NCBI GenBank assembly: GCA_018648805.1
Contig: JABGQM010000004.1
Coordinates: 62,001 to 126,000, forward strand
Source of the DNA: Verrucomicrobiota bacterium
Lineage (GTDB): Bacteria; Verrucomicrobiota; Kiritimatiellia; UBA8416; JABMPJ01
Length of the DNA: 64,000 nt
Direction of reading: 5' to 3'
The notes beneath the pieces are model-generated. The model was not told where the DNA came from. It saw nothing but the letters and a program-made list of their open reading frames with translations, and made no database searches. The position numbers were made by a program, and so were the translations under genes. This document shows, one piece after another, positions 9,841 to 18,863 of the stretch. The number at the start of each line of letters is the position of its first letter. Positions within the stretch are counted from its first letter, which is position 1.

Positions 9841-12800
9841 CTAAAGAATTCCGTCGGGCTCATCTGCACTGATCGTTTGCACGTCCAGGCACAAGCCGCG
9901 CAGCTCGTTGATTAACACACTGAACGACTCGGGCACACCGGCCTCCAGCGAGTTCTCACCTTTAACAATCGACTCGTAGATCCGGGTACGCCCGGCTACA
10001 TCGTCGCTCTTTACCGTCAACAATTCCTGCAGCGCATAGGCCACACCGTAGGCCTCAAGGGCCCACACCTCCATTTCACCCATACGCTGGCCACCGTACT
10101 GCGCCTTGCCACCCAGCGGCTGCTGAGTCACCAGTGAGTACGGACCGACCGCGCGAGCGTGAATCTTGTCAGACACGAGGTGATGCAGTTTAAGCATGTA
10201 AATCTGCCCCACCACCACGCGTTGATCAAACGCTTCGCCGGTGCGCCCGTCGTAGAGCACCGTCTTGCCGTCCGCCGGCAGATCGGCCTCTTCGAGCATC
10301 TGACTGATGCGCGATTCGGAGATCCCGTCAAAAATAGGCGTGAGGCAGCTGATGCCCAAGGCCTTGCAGGCCGCGCCCATATGCGTCTCGAGCACCTGTC
10401 CGAGGTTCATTCGTGACGGCACACCCAACGGGTTGAGTACGATATCGACCGGGGTTCCGTCCGGCTGGAACGGCATCTCGCATTCGGGCAGAATGCGCGA
10501 CACCACGCCCTTGTTACCGTGACGGCCGGCCAACTTGTCACCCACCGCGAGCTTCTTCTTGGTGGACACGTAGACCCGCACCTGTTTGATGACGCCCGCG
10601 TCGACATCGTCGCCGCTCTGGACCCGCTCCATGGAACGCTCGTGCTGGACAATCAGCTCGGAGAACTTCGGCCGGAAGTCATCGATGATCTCGTCGATCT
10701 TGATCTGCACCGGACTGCTCTCAATCTGGACATGCTCGAAGCGGTTGGCCAGCTTACGCAGCAGGGTCTTCGTGATCTTGCGGTTAGCCGGAATGATGAT
10801 CTCACCCGCCTCCGCGTCTACCACATCCAGCGGAATCTTCTCGCCCAGCAGCACGTTGCTCAACGCCTCGGTCAGGTCGTCGATCAGGTCCTGACGCTGA
10901 TGCTTGAAATCGTCTTGCATGGCCTTGACATGCTTCTTCTTCTCACTCGGCGTTGAATCGGCCTTCTTGTTCTGCTTCTGGGCCGAGACCTTGACATCCA
11001 TCACAATACCGTGTGTGCCACTCGGAACCGTCAGCGAGGTGTCACGCACCTCGGCCGCCTTCTCACCGAAGATCGCACGTAGGAGGCGCTCTTCCGGCGC
11101 CAACTCGGTTTCACTCTTGGGGGTAATCTTGCCGACCAGAATATCGCCCGGGTTGACCTCGGCACCCGGACGGATCACACCGTCAGGCCCCAGATTCTTA
11201 AGGGCTTCCTCACCGACATTTGGAATGTCACGCGTAATCTCTTCAGGACCCAACTTGGTGTCACGGGCCCCGATCTCGAACTCCTGAATGTGGATCGACG
11301 TGAAGACATCCTCCTTCACCACGCGCTCACTGATGAGGATGGCATCCTCGAAGTTGTACCCGCACCACGGCATGAAGGCCACAAGCAGGTTCTTGCCGAG
11401 CGCCACTTCACCGTCAGCGGTGGCCGGCCCGTCAGCCAGGATGGAACCCTTCGAGATGGTGTCGCCCACCTTAACGATCGGCTTCTGGTTGAAACAGGTG
11501 CCGGCGTTGGTGCGACGGAACTTCTGGAGCGGATACTCTTCGTAATCGGTCTTGGGCGTACGTCGGTTGGGCAGGCTACCGTCCTTGGAGACGATCACCT
11601 TGTCAGCCGCCACGTAGGCCGCAATGCCCTTCCCGCGGGCCGCCACGGTGACACGCGAATCGCGGGCCACGAGCGCTTCCATACCGGTCGCCACGAGCGG
11701 GCTTTCGGTCTTGAGCAGCGGCACCGCCTGGCGCATCATGTTGGACCCCATCAAGGCCCGGTTGGCGTCATCGTGCTCGAGGAACGGGATCAACCCGGCC
11801 GCGATACTGACCACCTGCTTGGGCGAGACATCCATGTACTCGACCTTGGCCGGCGCGACTTCCAGGAAGTCGGTGCGGAAACGGACCGAGACGAGCTCAT
11901 TGGAGAATTCGTTCTTCTCGTTGAGCGGCGCATTGGCCTGGGCGATCACGAAGCGCTCTTCCTGGTCGGCCGTAAGGTACTGCACCTTGTCGGTCACACG
12001 CCCCTTCTCGACCTTGCGATAAGGACTCTCAATAAACCCGAAGTCGTTGACGCAGGCATACATGCCCAGCGACGAGATCAGACCGATGTTCGGCCCTTCC
12101 GGCGTCTCGATCGGGCAGATGCGACCGTAATGCGAACTGTGTACATCGCGCACCTCGAAGCCGGCCCGCTCACGGCTCAGTCCGCCCGGACCCAACGCGC
12201 TGAGGCGGCGCTTGTGCGCCAGCTCGGAAAGCGGGTTGGTCTGGTCCATAAACTGGCTCAGCTGACTGCGTCCGAAGAAGTCCTGGATAATCGCCGAGAG
12301 CGACTTGGAGTTGACCAGACGCTGCGGCGTCAGGACACCCTTACTCGGATCGTACAGCGTCATGCGCTCACGCACCAGCCGTTCGGTGCGGGCCAGACCC
12401 ACACGACACTGGTTTTCGAGCAGTTCGCCCACCGTACGGACACGGCGGCTTCCGAGATGATCGATATCATCCACGCTTTCCTGTCCGCGACGCACCTTGA
12501 TCAGGTGGCGGATCGTCTCGATCACGTCCTGCGTATCCAGCACGCGACACTCGTCCTCAACCTTGCCGACCAAGCCGAGCTTCTGGTTGATCTTGTAGCG
12601 GCCCACGCGACCGAGGTCGTAGCGGCGCGCATCAAAGAAGAGGCGACGCAACAGCTGGCGTGCGTTCGACGGCGTGGCCGGGTCACCCGGACGCAGACGG
12701 TGATAAATATCTTTGAGCGCATCGTCGGTCGTGCGAGCCTGATCGGACTGTACGCTCTTGAGGAAGATCCCCTCGTCCCACGAGACGTCGACCACCTTCA

Positions 12801-13608
12801 CGGCGGTGAAGCCGGCATCACGCATCTGGGCCAACACACCCGGCTCGATCGGCGCATAGCGACGCGCCAGGACCGTCTTCGAGTCCATATCGAGGATATC
12901 CTCGAGGAAGACCAGGTTCTCGCAATCCTCTTCGTCGTAGGTCTCGGAGAGGTCGAGGCTGTGAATCGTGTAATAGAGGCCCAGCAGCTCGGAATCTTCA
13001 CCGAAGCCAAGGGCACGCAAAAATGTAGATACCAGGAATTTACGACGCCGGCGACGGCGGTCCAGGTAGATCCAGATCAGGTCGGAGGTATCGAACTGGA
13101 CTTCGATCCACGAGCCGCGGTCAGGAATAATGCGCATCGAGTACAGCGTCAGCCCGTTAGGGTGCAATGACGATTCGGAGCAGATACCCGGCGAGCGGTG
13201 CAACTGACTGACCACGACACGTTCCGCGCCGTTGACCACGAAAGCACCATCGGGCGTCATGAGCGGCACTTCGCCCATGTAGACATCCTCTTCACGTACC
13301 TCGTCCCCATCCTTAAGGCGGAACGTCACGTGGAGTGGGGCTGCATAGGTCTGGCCATCAGACAACGCCTCGAGCGCGTTCGGCTTGGCTTCCGCCAGAT
13401 GGTAGTTCACGTAATCGAGCACATAACGGCCGTCATAGCTCTCAATCGGGAACACTTCTTTAAAGACGCCCTGCAGTCCCTGGGGCTTCCGCTCTTCAGG
13501 ATCACTATCCTGCTGCAGAAAGTCCATGTACGACCGGGTCTGGATATCGATCAGATCCGGCGGATGAATGACCGCTTCAAGTTTACCGAAATTCACTCTG
13601 TCGCCCAT
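9841..13608 (-). CDS. rpoB: DNA-directed RNA polymerase beta subunit
   Basis: This is the beta subunit of RNA polymerase, 1255 residues. The rifampicin pocket (about 447-475) reads SQLSQFMDQTNPLSELAHKR then LSALGPGG, so the residues equivalent to E. coli D516, H526 and S531 are all wild type, although N518 is T; I predict rifampicin sensitivity. Downstream are CPIETPEGPNIGLI and the beta C-terminal KPSGRHGNKG-like block (LAGRHGNKGVVSR). The ATG at 13608 has a GAGGTG site. A roughly 200-nt structured gap separates it from rplL, as in many beta operons, suggesting partial attenuation or processing there. Confidence 0.98.
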   Translation of the reverse strand: MGDRVNFGKLEAVIHPPDLIDIQTRSYMDFLQQDSDPEERKPQGLQGVFKEVFPIESYDGRYVLDYVNYHLAEAKPNALEALSDGQTYAAPLHVTFRLKDGDEVREEDVYMGEVPLMTPDGAFVVNGAERVVVSQLHRSPGICSESSLHPNGLTLYSMRIIPDRGSWIEVQFDTSDLIWIYLDRRRRRRKFLVSTFLRALGFGEDSELLGLYYTIHSLDLSETYDEEDCENLVFLEDILDMDSKTVLARRYAPIEPGVLAQMRDAGFTAVKVVDVSWDEGIFLKSVQSDQARTTDDALKDIYHRLRPGDPATPSNARQLLRRLFFDARRYDLGRVGRYKINQKLGLVGKVEDECRVLDTQDVIETIRHLIKVRRGQESVDDIDHLGSRRVRTVGELLENQCRVGLARTERLVRERMTLYDPSKGVLTPQRLVNSKSLSAIIQDFFGRSQLSQFMDQTNPLSELAHKRRLSALGPGGLSRERAGFEVRDVHSSHYGRICPIETPEGPNIGLISSLGMYACVNDFGFIESPYRKVEKGRVTDKVQYLTADQEERFVIAQANAPLNEKNEFSNELVSVRFRTDFLEVAPAKVEYMDVSPKQVVSIAAGLIPFLEHDDANRALMGSNMMRQAVPLLKTESPLVATGMEALVARDSRVTVAARGKGIAAYVAADKVIVSKDGSLPNRRTPKTDYEEYPLQKFRRTNAGTCFNQKPIVKVGDTISKGSILADGPATADGEVALGKNLLVAFMPWCGYNFEDAILISERVVKEDVFTSIHIQEFEIGARDTKLGPEEITRDIPNVGEEALKNLGPDGVIRPGAEVNPGDILVGKITPKSETELAPEERLLRAIFGEKAAEVRDTSLTVPSGTHGIVMDVKVSAQKQNKKADSTPSEKKKHVKAMQDDFKHQRQDLIDDLTEALSNVLLGEKIPLDVVDAEAGEIIIPANRKITKTLLRKLANRFEHVQIESSPVQIKIDEIIDDFRPKFSELIVQHERSMERVQSGDDVDAGVIKQVRVYVSTKKKLAVGDKLAGRHGNKGVVSRILPECEMPFQPDGTPVDIVLNPLGVPSRMNLGQVLETHMGAACKALGISCLTPIFDGISESRISQMLEEADLPADGKTVLYDGRTGEAFDQRVVVGQIYMLKLHHLVSDKIHARAVGPYSLVTQQPLGGKAQYGGQRMGEMEVWALEAYGVAYALQELLTVKSDDVAGRTRIYESIVKGENSLEAGVPESFSVLINELRGLCLDVQTISADEPDGIL

Positions 13609-13808
13609 GCGGCACCTCGATGTTATTTGCTAAACCCGACGCTTCCCAATCCCGACACAACACAACGGAACACAGTACTACTGTCCTAACTGACCAGTAG
13701 GCCTGCTTCCGCGTCTCTTTCTTCTGAACCCCGTCCCGGTACCGGACAGACCGTCTCCCCGCACTGTGGACCAGGCCAACAGTTACGGGGAGCAGACGGG
13801 ATGCTGCG
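13609..13808 (-). promoter_or_regulatory. Structured rplL-rpoB intergenic region (attenuator or processing site)
   Basis: This 200-nt gap carries no ORF but three inverted repeats. The largest (13751-13799) pairs CCGT plus CTCCCCG with CGGGGAG plus ACGG around a 3-nt bulge. The others are a palindrome GTCCCGGTACCGGAC (13733-13747) and ACAGTA/TACTGT (13672-13684). No long T-run follows any of them, so a full terminator is unlikely. In E. coli the equivalent gap holds a partial attenuator and an RNase III site; a similar role is inferred from position only. Confidence 0.55.
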
Positions 13809-14279
13809 CTATTTCACCTCTGCGGTGGCACCAGCGGCTTCCAGCTTGACCTTGATTTCCTCGGCCTCCTCCTTGGATACACCTTCCTTCACAGGTTTGG
13901 GTGCACCATCAACGAGGTCCTTGGAATCTTTCAGGCCCAGACCGGTGATCGCGCGAACTTCCTTGATCACGCCAATCTTCTGTCCACCGACCGCGGTCAA
14001 CACAACCGAGAACTCGGTCTGCTCTTCAGCCTCTTCACCAGCGTCACCGCCAGCTGCAGGGGCAGCAGCCATAGCCATCGGGGCCGCAGCGCTAACGCCA
14101 AGGCGATCCTCGAGGGCTTTCACGAGTTGTGACAGCTCGAGAACACTGATGCCCTCGATCCAGTCAATAAACTCAGCCATTTTGCCCTCTACCACGGGGG
14201 CATCCGATTTGCTCTCCTCAGCGACAGCCGGGGCTGTCTCCTGAGCTTCCGTCTCCTGTGCAACAGCTGCTTCGGCCAT
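13809..14279 (-). CDS. rplL: 50S ribosomal protein L7/L12 with N-terminal extension
   Basis: L7/L12 forms the ribosomal stalk that recruits translational GTPases. The conserved protein starts near residue 34 ([20 protein letters not shown]) and ends with the globular domain containing [16 protein letters not shown]. The ORF begins 33 codons earlier with an Ala/Glu-rich segment. I favour this long start (14279) because its ATG overlaps the rplJ stop in TAATG and has a GGAG site. The inner ATG at 14180 also has an AGAGGG just upstream, so two forms or a short form cannot be excluded. Total 156 residues versus about 120-130 usual. Confidence 0.93.
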   Translation of the reverse strand: MAEAAVAQETEAQETAPAVAEESKSDAPVVEGKMAEFIDWIEGISVLELSQLVKALEDRLGVSAAAPMAMAAAPAAGGDAGEEAEEQTEFSVVLTAVGGQKIGVIKEVRAITGLGLKDSKDLVDGAPKPVKEGVSKEEAEEIKVKLEAAGATAEVK

Positions 14280-14803
14280 TATGCACTCTCCTCTTTCTTC
14301 GTGTCTTCAACTGCCTTCAGGACATACAGAAGACTTAACACCTTTTGGTTCATCACACCCACCAGTTGGGTCATCGGCGCCGCAATCGTACCGGCGATCT
14401 GCCCATAGAGCACCTCGCGCGACGGGATCGTGGCAATAGCCTTAACGTCATCCACTGACAGCAGCTGCTGCCCCAACTGTCCACCCTTCAGTACGGGAAG
14501 CTTAGCCTGTTTGATAAAGGCCGTGAGGGCCTTGGCTGTCGCACTGGCATCGCCCGACCCACACACTATGGCGGTCGGACCCTCCAGCAACCCGGACATA
14601 TCCGGACCTCCCGCTGCTGCTGAGGCGTGCCCCAGCATGCTGTTCTTGACGATGGTCATGCTCGTATCGAGATCGCGCAATTTTGCGCGCAACTCGGCCA
14701 GCTGATCCACCTTCAGACCACGGTAGTCCACTAGAAATATAAAACCGGTGCCCTTTACGAGCTCCGTAATCTCAGCAATGATTGACTCTTTTTCAGGTCT
14801 CAT
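14279..14803 (-). CDS. rplJ: 50S ribosomal protein L10
   Basis: L10 anchors the L7/L12 dimers to 23S rRNA. The 174-residue protein starts [19 protein letters not shown] and has the motif [14 protein letters not shown] of the L10 rRNA-binding domain and a C-terminal helix ([20 protein letters not shown]) that binds L12 N-termini. It follows rplA by only 40 nt, so the long L10 leader used for autoregulation in E. coli is not present in this form. Its stop overlaps the rplL start. Confidence 0.95.
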   Translation of the reverse strand: MRPEKESIIAEITELVKGTGFIFLVDYRGLKVDQLAELRAKLRDLDTSMTIVKNSMLGHASAAAGGPDMSGLLEGPTAIVCGSGDASATAKALTAFIKQAKLPVLKGGQLGQQLLSVDDVKAIATIPSREVLYGQIAGTIAAPMTQLVGVMNQKVLSLLYVLKAVEDTKKEESA

Positions 14804-14843
14804 CGTTCCTCTTCCCGCACAGTCGCAACACCAGGGTGCGCGA

Positions 14844-15527
14844 TCAGTCCCTTATGGTCGTGCGAATGCCAACACCCATCGTCGTGCTGAGCGTAACGTT
14901 TTTAATATAAATCCCCTTGGCGCCGGCCGGCTTGGCCCCGCGAATAGCCTCGAGCACTGCCGCGGCATTCTCTTTGAGCGCATCCGCCTCAAAAGAGACC
15001 TTTCCAAACGGTACGTTGATGTTGCCGTGACGATCCATCCGGAAATCCACCTTACCCGCCAGGGCCTGCTTCACCGCTGCGGCGGTGTCATCGGTCACGG
15101 TGCCGGTCTTCGGGTTCGGCATCAGGCCACGCGGACCCAGCACACGGCCGAGCTTACGCACTTCCTTCATCGCATCCGGCGTCGCAATCGCAACGTCAAA
15201 ATCTGTCCAGCCGCCCTTGACCTTCTCAATCAGGTCCTCCGAGCCCACTTCGTTGGCGCCGGCTTCCTTGGCGGCATCCGCCGCGGCACCTTCCGCAAAA
15301 ACGATAATACTCACAGCCTTACCCGAACCGTGCGGCAGCGCGACAGAGGCGCGGATCGCGTTGTCCGACTTTTTCGGATCGATTCCCATGCGAAGCCCCA
15401 GCTCCACGGTCTCATCGAACGAGGCTTTGGCGTTCTCCTTCAGGAATGCAATCGCATCCTCGATGGCGACCTCTTCGGACGGGGCGGTCTCACGAACCGC
15501 GCGGTACTTTTTTCCATGTTTCGGCAT
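14844..15527 (-). CDS. rplA: 50S ribosomal protein L1
   Basis: L1 forms the mobile L1 stalk that handles E-site tRNA and is a translational repressor of the L11 operon in other bacteria. The 227-residue protein contains DNAIRASVALPHGSGK, GRVLGPRGLMPNPKTGTVT and GKVSFEADALKENAAAVLEA, diagnostic L1 motifs. It follows rplK by 31 nt in the standard rplK-rplA-rplJ-rplL order. Length is close to the usual 229-235. Confidence 0.97.
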   Translation of the reverse strand: MPKHGKKYRAVRETAPSEEVAIEDAIAFLKENAKASFDETVELGLRMGIDPKKSDNAIRASVALPHGSGKAVSIIVFAEGAAADAAKEAGANEVGSEDLIEKVKGGWTDFDVAIATPDAMKEVRKLGRVLGPRGLMPNPKTGTVTDDTAAAVKQALAGKVDFRMDRHGNINVPFGKVSFEADALKENAAAVLEAIRGAKPAGAKGIYIKNVTLSTTMGVGIRTTIRD

Positions 15528-15558
15528 CTGGATTCACTCCCCGAGTAGACCGGTGGTT

Positions 15559-15984
15559 CTACCCTTCTACGATAATTCCCATGCTGCGCGCGGTGCCTTC
15601 AATCATGCGGGCCGCCATCTCTTCATCCGTCGCGTTCAAATCTGTGGCCTTGACCTTGACGATCTCCATGATCTGCTCACGCGAGACGGTCCCGACCTTA
15701 TCCTTGTTCGGGGTCGCCGATCCCTTGGCCAGGCCCGCGGCTTTCTTGAGCAGCGAGGCGGCCGGCGAACTCTTCGTCACAAACGTGAACGACTTGTCCT
15801 GGTAGACCGTGATAACCACCGGGATCACCATCCCGGCCTGATCCTGCGTCGACGCATTGAAGGCCTTGCAGAAATCCATGATGTTGACGCCCTGTTGACC
15901 CAGGGCAGGACCTACCGGCGGTGCGGGATTTGCCTGCCCGGCCGGAATCTGAAGCTTAATTTGGCCTGTTGCTTTCTTAGCCAT
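15559..15984 (-). CDS. rplK: 50S ribosomal protein L11
   Basis: L11 binds the GTPase-associated centre of 23S rRNA and is the thiostrepton site; it also licenses RelA activity. The 141-residue product begins [20 protein letters not shown] and carries [20 protein letters not shown] and the Pro-rich N-domain ([11 protein letters not shown]) contacting thiostrepton. Length exactly matches the family. It lies 46 nt downstream of nusG. Confidence 0.97.
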   Translation of the reverse strand: MAKKATGQIKLQIPAGQANPAPPVGPALGQQGVNIMDFCKAFNASTQDQAGMVIPVVITVYQDKSFTFVTKSSPAASLLKKAAGLAKGSATPNKDKVGTVSREQIMEIVKVKATDLNATDEEMAARMIEGTARSMGIIVEG

Positions 15985-16030
15985 GATAACCCTTCACTCA
16001 CCTGTCTTGCGGGTGACGCGCTGAGACCCT

Positions 16031-16579
16031 CTACTCGCGTTCGACCTGCCAATATTCAAGTTCTACCGGTGCCGAGCGTCCGAAGATCGCCACCGACACC
16101 TTTAATTTGCCCTTCAGGGGCTCGACCTCTTCGACCACCCCGTTGAAATTCATGAACGGCCCGTCGTTAATCTTGACCGTCTCGCCCGGTTCAAACGTAA
16201 CCTTGGGCAGCACGTGCTCTTCCTTGTCCTTGACTTGGTTGAGGACCTGATCCACCTCGGCCGCCGACAGCGGCACTGGATGATCCCCACCCACAAACCC
16301 GATAATCCCGGGCGTCTCCTTCACGAAGTACCAGGCGCGGTCATGCAAGTTCCGCTCGCCATCGTAGAGCGCGATCTCCATCAACACATAGCCCGGGAAG
16401 AACTTGCGCGTGGTCGTCGACCGCACGCCCTTCTTCACCTCCGAGACCTTCTCGGTCGGAATAATCACTTCACCAACGTACTCCTCCATCTCCTCATGCT
16501 TGAGGCGACGGCGAATACTCTCCTGGACCTTATTCTCCTGGCCGGTGAGCGTATGTACGACGAACCAATCTTTTTCCAT
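16031..16579 (-). CDS. nusG: Transcription termination/antitermination protein NusG
   Basis: NusG couples RNA polymerase to the ribosome or Rho. The protein (182 residues from the ATG at 16577-16579) has the NGN domain (DWFVVHTLTGQENKVQE; RKFFPGYVLMEI) and a C-terminal KOW domain (PGETVKINDGPFMNFNGVVEE). The ATG overlaps the secE stop in TGATG and has an AGGGAG site 7 nt upstream; a GTG one codon earlier is possible. It sits in the universal secE-nusG-rplK order. Confidence 0.96.
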   Translation of the reverse strand: MEKDWFVVHTLTGQENKVQESIRRRLKHEEMEEYVGEVIIPTEKVSEVKKGVRSTTTRKFFPGYVLMEIALYDGERNLHDRAWYFVKETPGIIGFVGGDHPVPLSAAEVDQVLNQVKDKEEHVLPKVTFEPGETVKINDGPFMNFNGVVEEVEPLKGKLKVSVAIFGRSAPVELEYWQVERE

Positions 16580-16800
16580 CACACGCTCCCTGTGGGGATC
16601 AGCAGCTGAAGAATCATAACCAGCACCCGATCACAGAACCCCACAAAGAGGCTCATCAGGACCAAACAGACAATCACAACGATCGTGGACTCAAGCAACT
16701 CCTGACGACTCGGCCAGGTCGACTTCTTCATCTCGCCGACGACCTCACTCGTGAAGATCTTGACGCCGTTGACGCTCTCCTGGAGTTTTTTCTTCAGCAC
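16579..16800 (-). CDS. secE: Preprotein translocase subunit SecE
   Basis: SecE clamps SecY in the SecYEG channel. This is the short 73-residue type with one membrane span near residues 38-60 (TIVVIVCLVLMSLFVGF) preceded by the conserved amphipathic helix motif MKKSTWPSRQELLEST. Translation likely starts at a GTG (16798-16800) with GAGG just upstream. It lies downstream of tRNA-Trp and is translationally coupled to nusG. Confidence 0.94.
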   Translation of the reverse strand: MLKKKLQESVNGVKIFTSEVVGEMKKSTWPSRQELLESTIVVIVCLVLMSLFVGFCDRVLVMILQLLIPTGSV

Positions 16801-16877
16801 ACACCTCGTTTCTGCACTCGTGGCAGGAATATTCCTCGGTACCCCGGGTCCCGTTCTGCTTCGCCATCACCATTCAG

Positions 16878-16954
16878 TGGCAGGCCAGGAGGGAATCGAA
16901 CCCCCAACCCCCGGTTTTGGAGACCGGTGCTCTGCCTAATTGAGCTACTGGCCT
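16878..16954 (-). tRNA. trnW: tRNA-Trp (CCA anticodon), CCA end encoded
   Basis: The reverse strand folds as a cloverleaf: 5' acceptor AGGCCAG pairs with CTGGCCT, the D-arm has GCTCAATTAGGCAGAGC, the anticodon loop is CTCCAAA (anticodon CCA) on a CCGGT/ACCGG stem, and the T-loop is TTCGATT. A G discriminator is followed by a genomically encoded CCA (16878-16880). It lies between rpmG and secE inside the operon, so it must be excised from a polycistronic transcript. Confidence 0.95.
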
Positions 16955-17058
16955 ATGCGAACCGTCGATTTCCGATTGGCGAGTGATGATCGCTCGATAG
17001 CGGCCCGGTTCGATCCCGGTCCAGACAATCGGCCATCAACATTCAGCAGTCGGCAATC

Positions 17059-17211
17059 CTACTTGACCTCCCTGTGCAACGTGTGCCGCCGATCGAACCG
17101 ACAGTACTTCTTGATTTCAATCCGGTCCGTCTGCACTTTCTTGTTGCGTGTGGTCGTATAGTTACGACGCTTGCACTCCATGCAGGCCAATATGGCGAGA
17201 TCCCTTGACAT
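17059..17211 (-). CDS. rpmG: 50S ribosomal protein L33
   Basis: This 50-residue protein reads [20 protein letters not shown], then [20 protein letters not shown] and the [10 protein letters not shown] tail, which is L33. C10 and C13 form the first half of the zinc ribbon of the Cys-containing L33 type, but the second half has only C37, with D40 where a second Cys would be. It may therefore bind zinc weakly or not at all. An AAGGGG site precedes the ATG at 17209-17211. It is in the usual tuf-rpmG-secE order. Confidence 0.93.
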   Translation of the reverse strand: MSRDLAILACMECKRRNYTTTRNKKVQTDRIEIKKYCRFDRRHTLHREVK

Positions 17212-17258
17212 CCACGCACCCCTTTAAACCCTACGCGTTCGGGCTTCAGATAGCGTGC

Positions 17259-17280
17259 CGGAGGGCCGTTGGGGCCTCCG
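17259..17280 (-). terminator. Stem-loop between tuf and rpmG (weak)
   Basis: On the reverse strand a GC-rich inverted repeat (CGGAGGCC paired with GGCCCTCCG around CCAAC, one bulge) lies just after the tuf stop. No T-run follows, so it is more likely an RNA processing or stability element, or a partial attenuator, than a true terminator. Confidence 0.35.
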
Positions 17281-17306
17281 ACATCAGCCATCAGTCAAAC
17301 CGTTCG

Positions 17307-18515
17307 CTACTCCATGATTTTGGTCACCGTGCCGGCACCAACTGTGCGGCCACCCTCGCGGATAGCGAAACGCATCTTCTCTTCCATCGCGACAGGCTGA
17401 ATCAGCTGAACATCCATGCGAACGTTGTCGCCCGGCATGATCATCTCAACGCCCTCGGGCAGCGTGATGTCGCCGGTCACATCCGTCGTACGGATGTAGA
17501 ACTGCGGACGGTAGCCCTTGAAAAACGGCGTATGACGGCCACCCTCTTCCTTGCTCAGGATATACACCTCGCACTCGAACTTGGTGTGAGGCGTGATCGT
17601 ATTGGGATGTGCCAACACCTGACCGCGCTCGACTTCATCCTTCTTCGTGCCGCGCAGCAGGCAACCGACGTTGTCGCCGGCCTGGCCTTGATCCAGAAGC
17701 TTGCGGAACATCTCAACACCCGTGCAGGTGGTCTTGACCGTGTCACGCAGACCGATAATCGCGACCTCTTCGCCAACCTTGACCACACCGCGCTCAATGC
17801 GGCCGGTCACCACCGTGCCGCGACCCTCGATCGAGAACACGTCTTCAATCGGCATCAGGAACGGCTGGTCAATCGCGCGTTCGGGCTCCGGCACGTAGGA
17901 GTCCAGGGCCTCCACCAACTCGGTGATGCAGGCGCACGCCGGGTCATCGGCACTGCCCGCCTGCGTCGCAGAAAACGCATCGCCACGGATGATCGGAGTG
18001 TCGTCACCCGGGAAATCGTACTTCGAGAGAAGCTCGCGAATTTCCAGCTCAACCAAGTCGAGCAGCTCAGGATCATCAACGAGGTCACATTTGTTCATGA
18101 AGACCACCAGTGTCGGTACACCGACCTGGCGCGCCAGCAGAACGTGTTCACGGGTCTGGGGCATCGGACCTGTATCGGCCGCCACCACCAGAACAGCGCC
18201 GTCCATCTGCGCGGCACCGGTGATCATGTTCTTAATATAGTCAGCGTGTCCCGGGCAATCGACGTGCGCATAGTGACGATTCTCAGTGGCGTACTCGACG
18301 TGCGAGGTCGCAATCGTTAGAATCTTTGTGGCATCACGACGTCCATGCGCCTCGGAGGCTTTGGCCACCTGGTCATACGCAACGGACTCACTGAAACCTT
18401 TCAAAGACTGGACGTGCGTCATCGCGGCCGTCAGTGTGGTTTTACCATGGTCAACGTGTCCAATGGTCCCGACGTTGACATGCGGCTTGGTGCGTTCGAA
18501 CTTCTCTTTAGCCAT
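17307..18515 (-). CDS. tuf: Elongation factor Tu with divergent switch I
   Basis: EF-Tu delivers aminoacyl-tRNA to the ribosome. The 402-residue protein has GHVDHGKT (19-26), DCPGH (86-90), NKCD (141-144) and all three domains, ending with [15 protein letters not shown]. Switch I is unusual. E. coli has NAPEEKARGITINT; here the same stretch reads [18 protein letters not shown], five residues longer, with only the Thr (T67) that coordinates Mg2+ clearly kept. Reading the other two forward frames here gives stops and no canonical sequence, so a frameshift is not the cause. I recall similar switch I sequences in some Planctomycetes, unverified. An AAGGAG site precedes the ATG; it follows tRNA-Thr and starts the protein-coding run. 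Confidence 0.97.
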   Translation of the reverse strand: MAKEKFERTKPHVNVGTIGHVDHGKTTLTAAMTHVQSLKGFSESVAYDQVAKASEAHGRRDATKILTIATSHVEYATENRHYAHVDCPGHADYIKNMITGAAQMDGAVLVVAADTGPMPQTREHVLLARQVGVPTLVVFMNKCDLVDDPELLDLVELEIRELLSKYDFPGDDTPIIRGDAFSATQAGSADDPACACITELVEALDSYVPEPERAIDQPFLMPIEDVFSIEGRGTVVTGRIERGVVKVGEEVAIIGLRDTVKTTCTGVEMFRKLLDQGQAGDNVGCLLRGTKKDEVERGQVLAHPNTITPHTKFECEVYILSKEEGGRHTPFFKGYRPQFYIRTTDVTGDITLPEGVEMIMPGDNVRMDVQLIQPVAMEEKMRFAIREGGRTVGAGTVTKIME

Positions 18516-18584
18516 GACCTGTTACTCCTTAACTGATACCTAACAACTATCCGCTATATTCTGACACGACTCTATGTGCCAAGC

Positions 18585-18660
18585 TGGAGCCCATGAGCGG
18601 GATCGAACCGCTGACCTCATCCTTACCAAGGATGTGCTCTACCAACTGAGCTACATGGGC
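18585..18660 (-). tRNA. trnT: tRNA-Thr (GGT anticodon), CCA end encoded
   Basis: Cloverleaf on the reverse strand: acceptor GCCCATG/CATGGGC, D-arm GCTCAGTTGGTAGAGC, anticodon stem CATCC/GGATG with loop TTGGTAA (anticodon GGT, decoding ACC), T-stem AGCGG/CCGCT with loop TTCGATC. Discriminator T is followed by an encoded CCA (18585-18587). It is the first gene after the operon promoter and directly precedes tuf, an arrangement also known from the E. coli tufB operon. Confidence 0.96.
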
Positions 18661-18863
18661 CCGGTTATCCTGCTCCGATGCCGATCCACCACCGGGACCA
18701 AACAGCACAAGACAACAGACTCACTCTCCGGCTTCACTTCCAAACAATCCGTCCCGGAGTGCAGTTCTGCTGTCTTCCCATCCGCATGTTCCGCGCCTTG
18801 AAACGCAGCACTACGGCTAACCTATGTCTTCAGAGCACAGTGCTCCTCAATTTGAAACGCGGT

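Noticed and set aside
11290..13170. 626-codon open frame opposite rpoB
   Set aside because: Antisense shadow of a conserved gene.
17005..17019. CCGG-TTCGATC-CCGG, resembling a tRNA T-arm on the plus strand
   Set aside because: No D-arm, anticodon arm or acceptor stem can be assembled around it; chance stem-loop.
18270..18360. Possible frameshift explaining the odd EF-Tu switch I
   Set aside because: I read the other two frames on that strand; both reach stops within about 14 codons and neither encodes the canonical motif.
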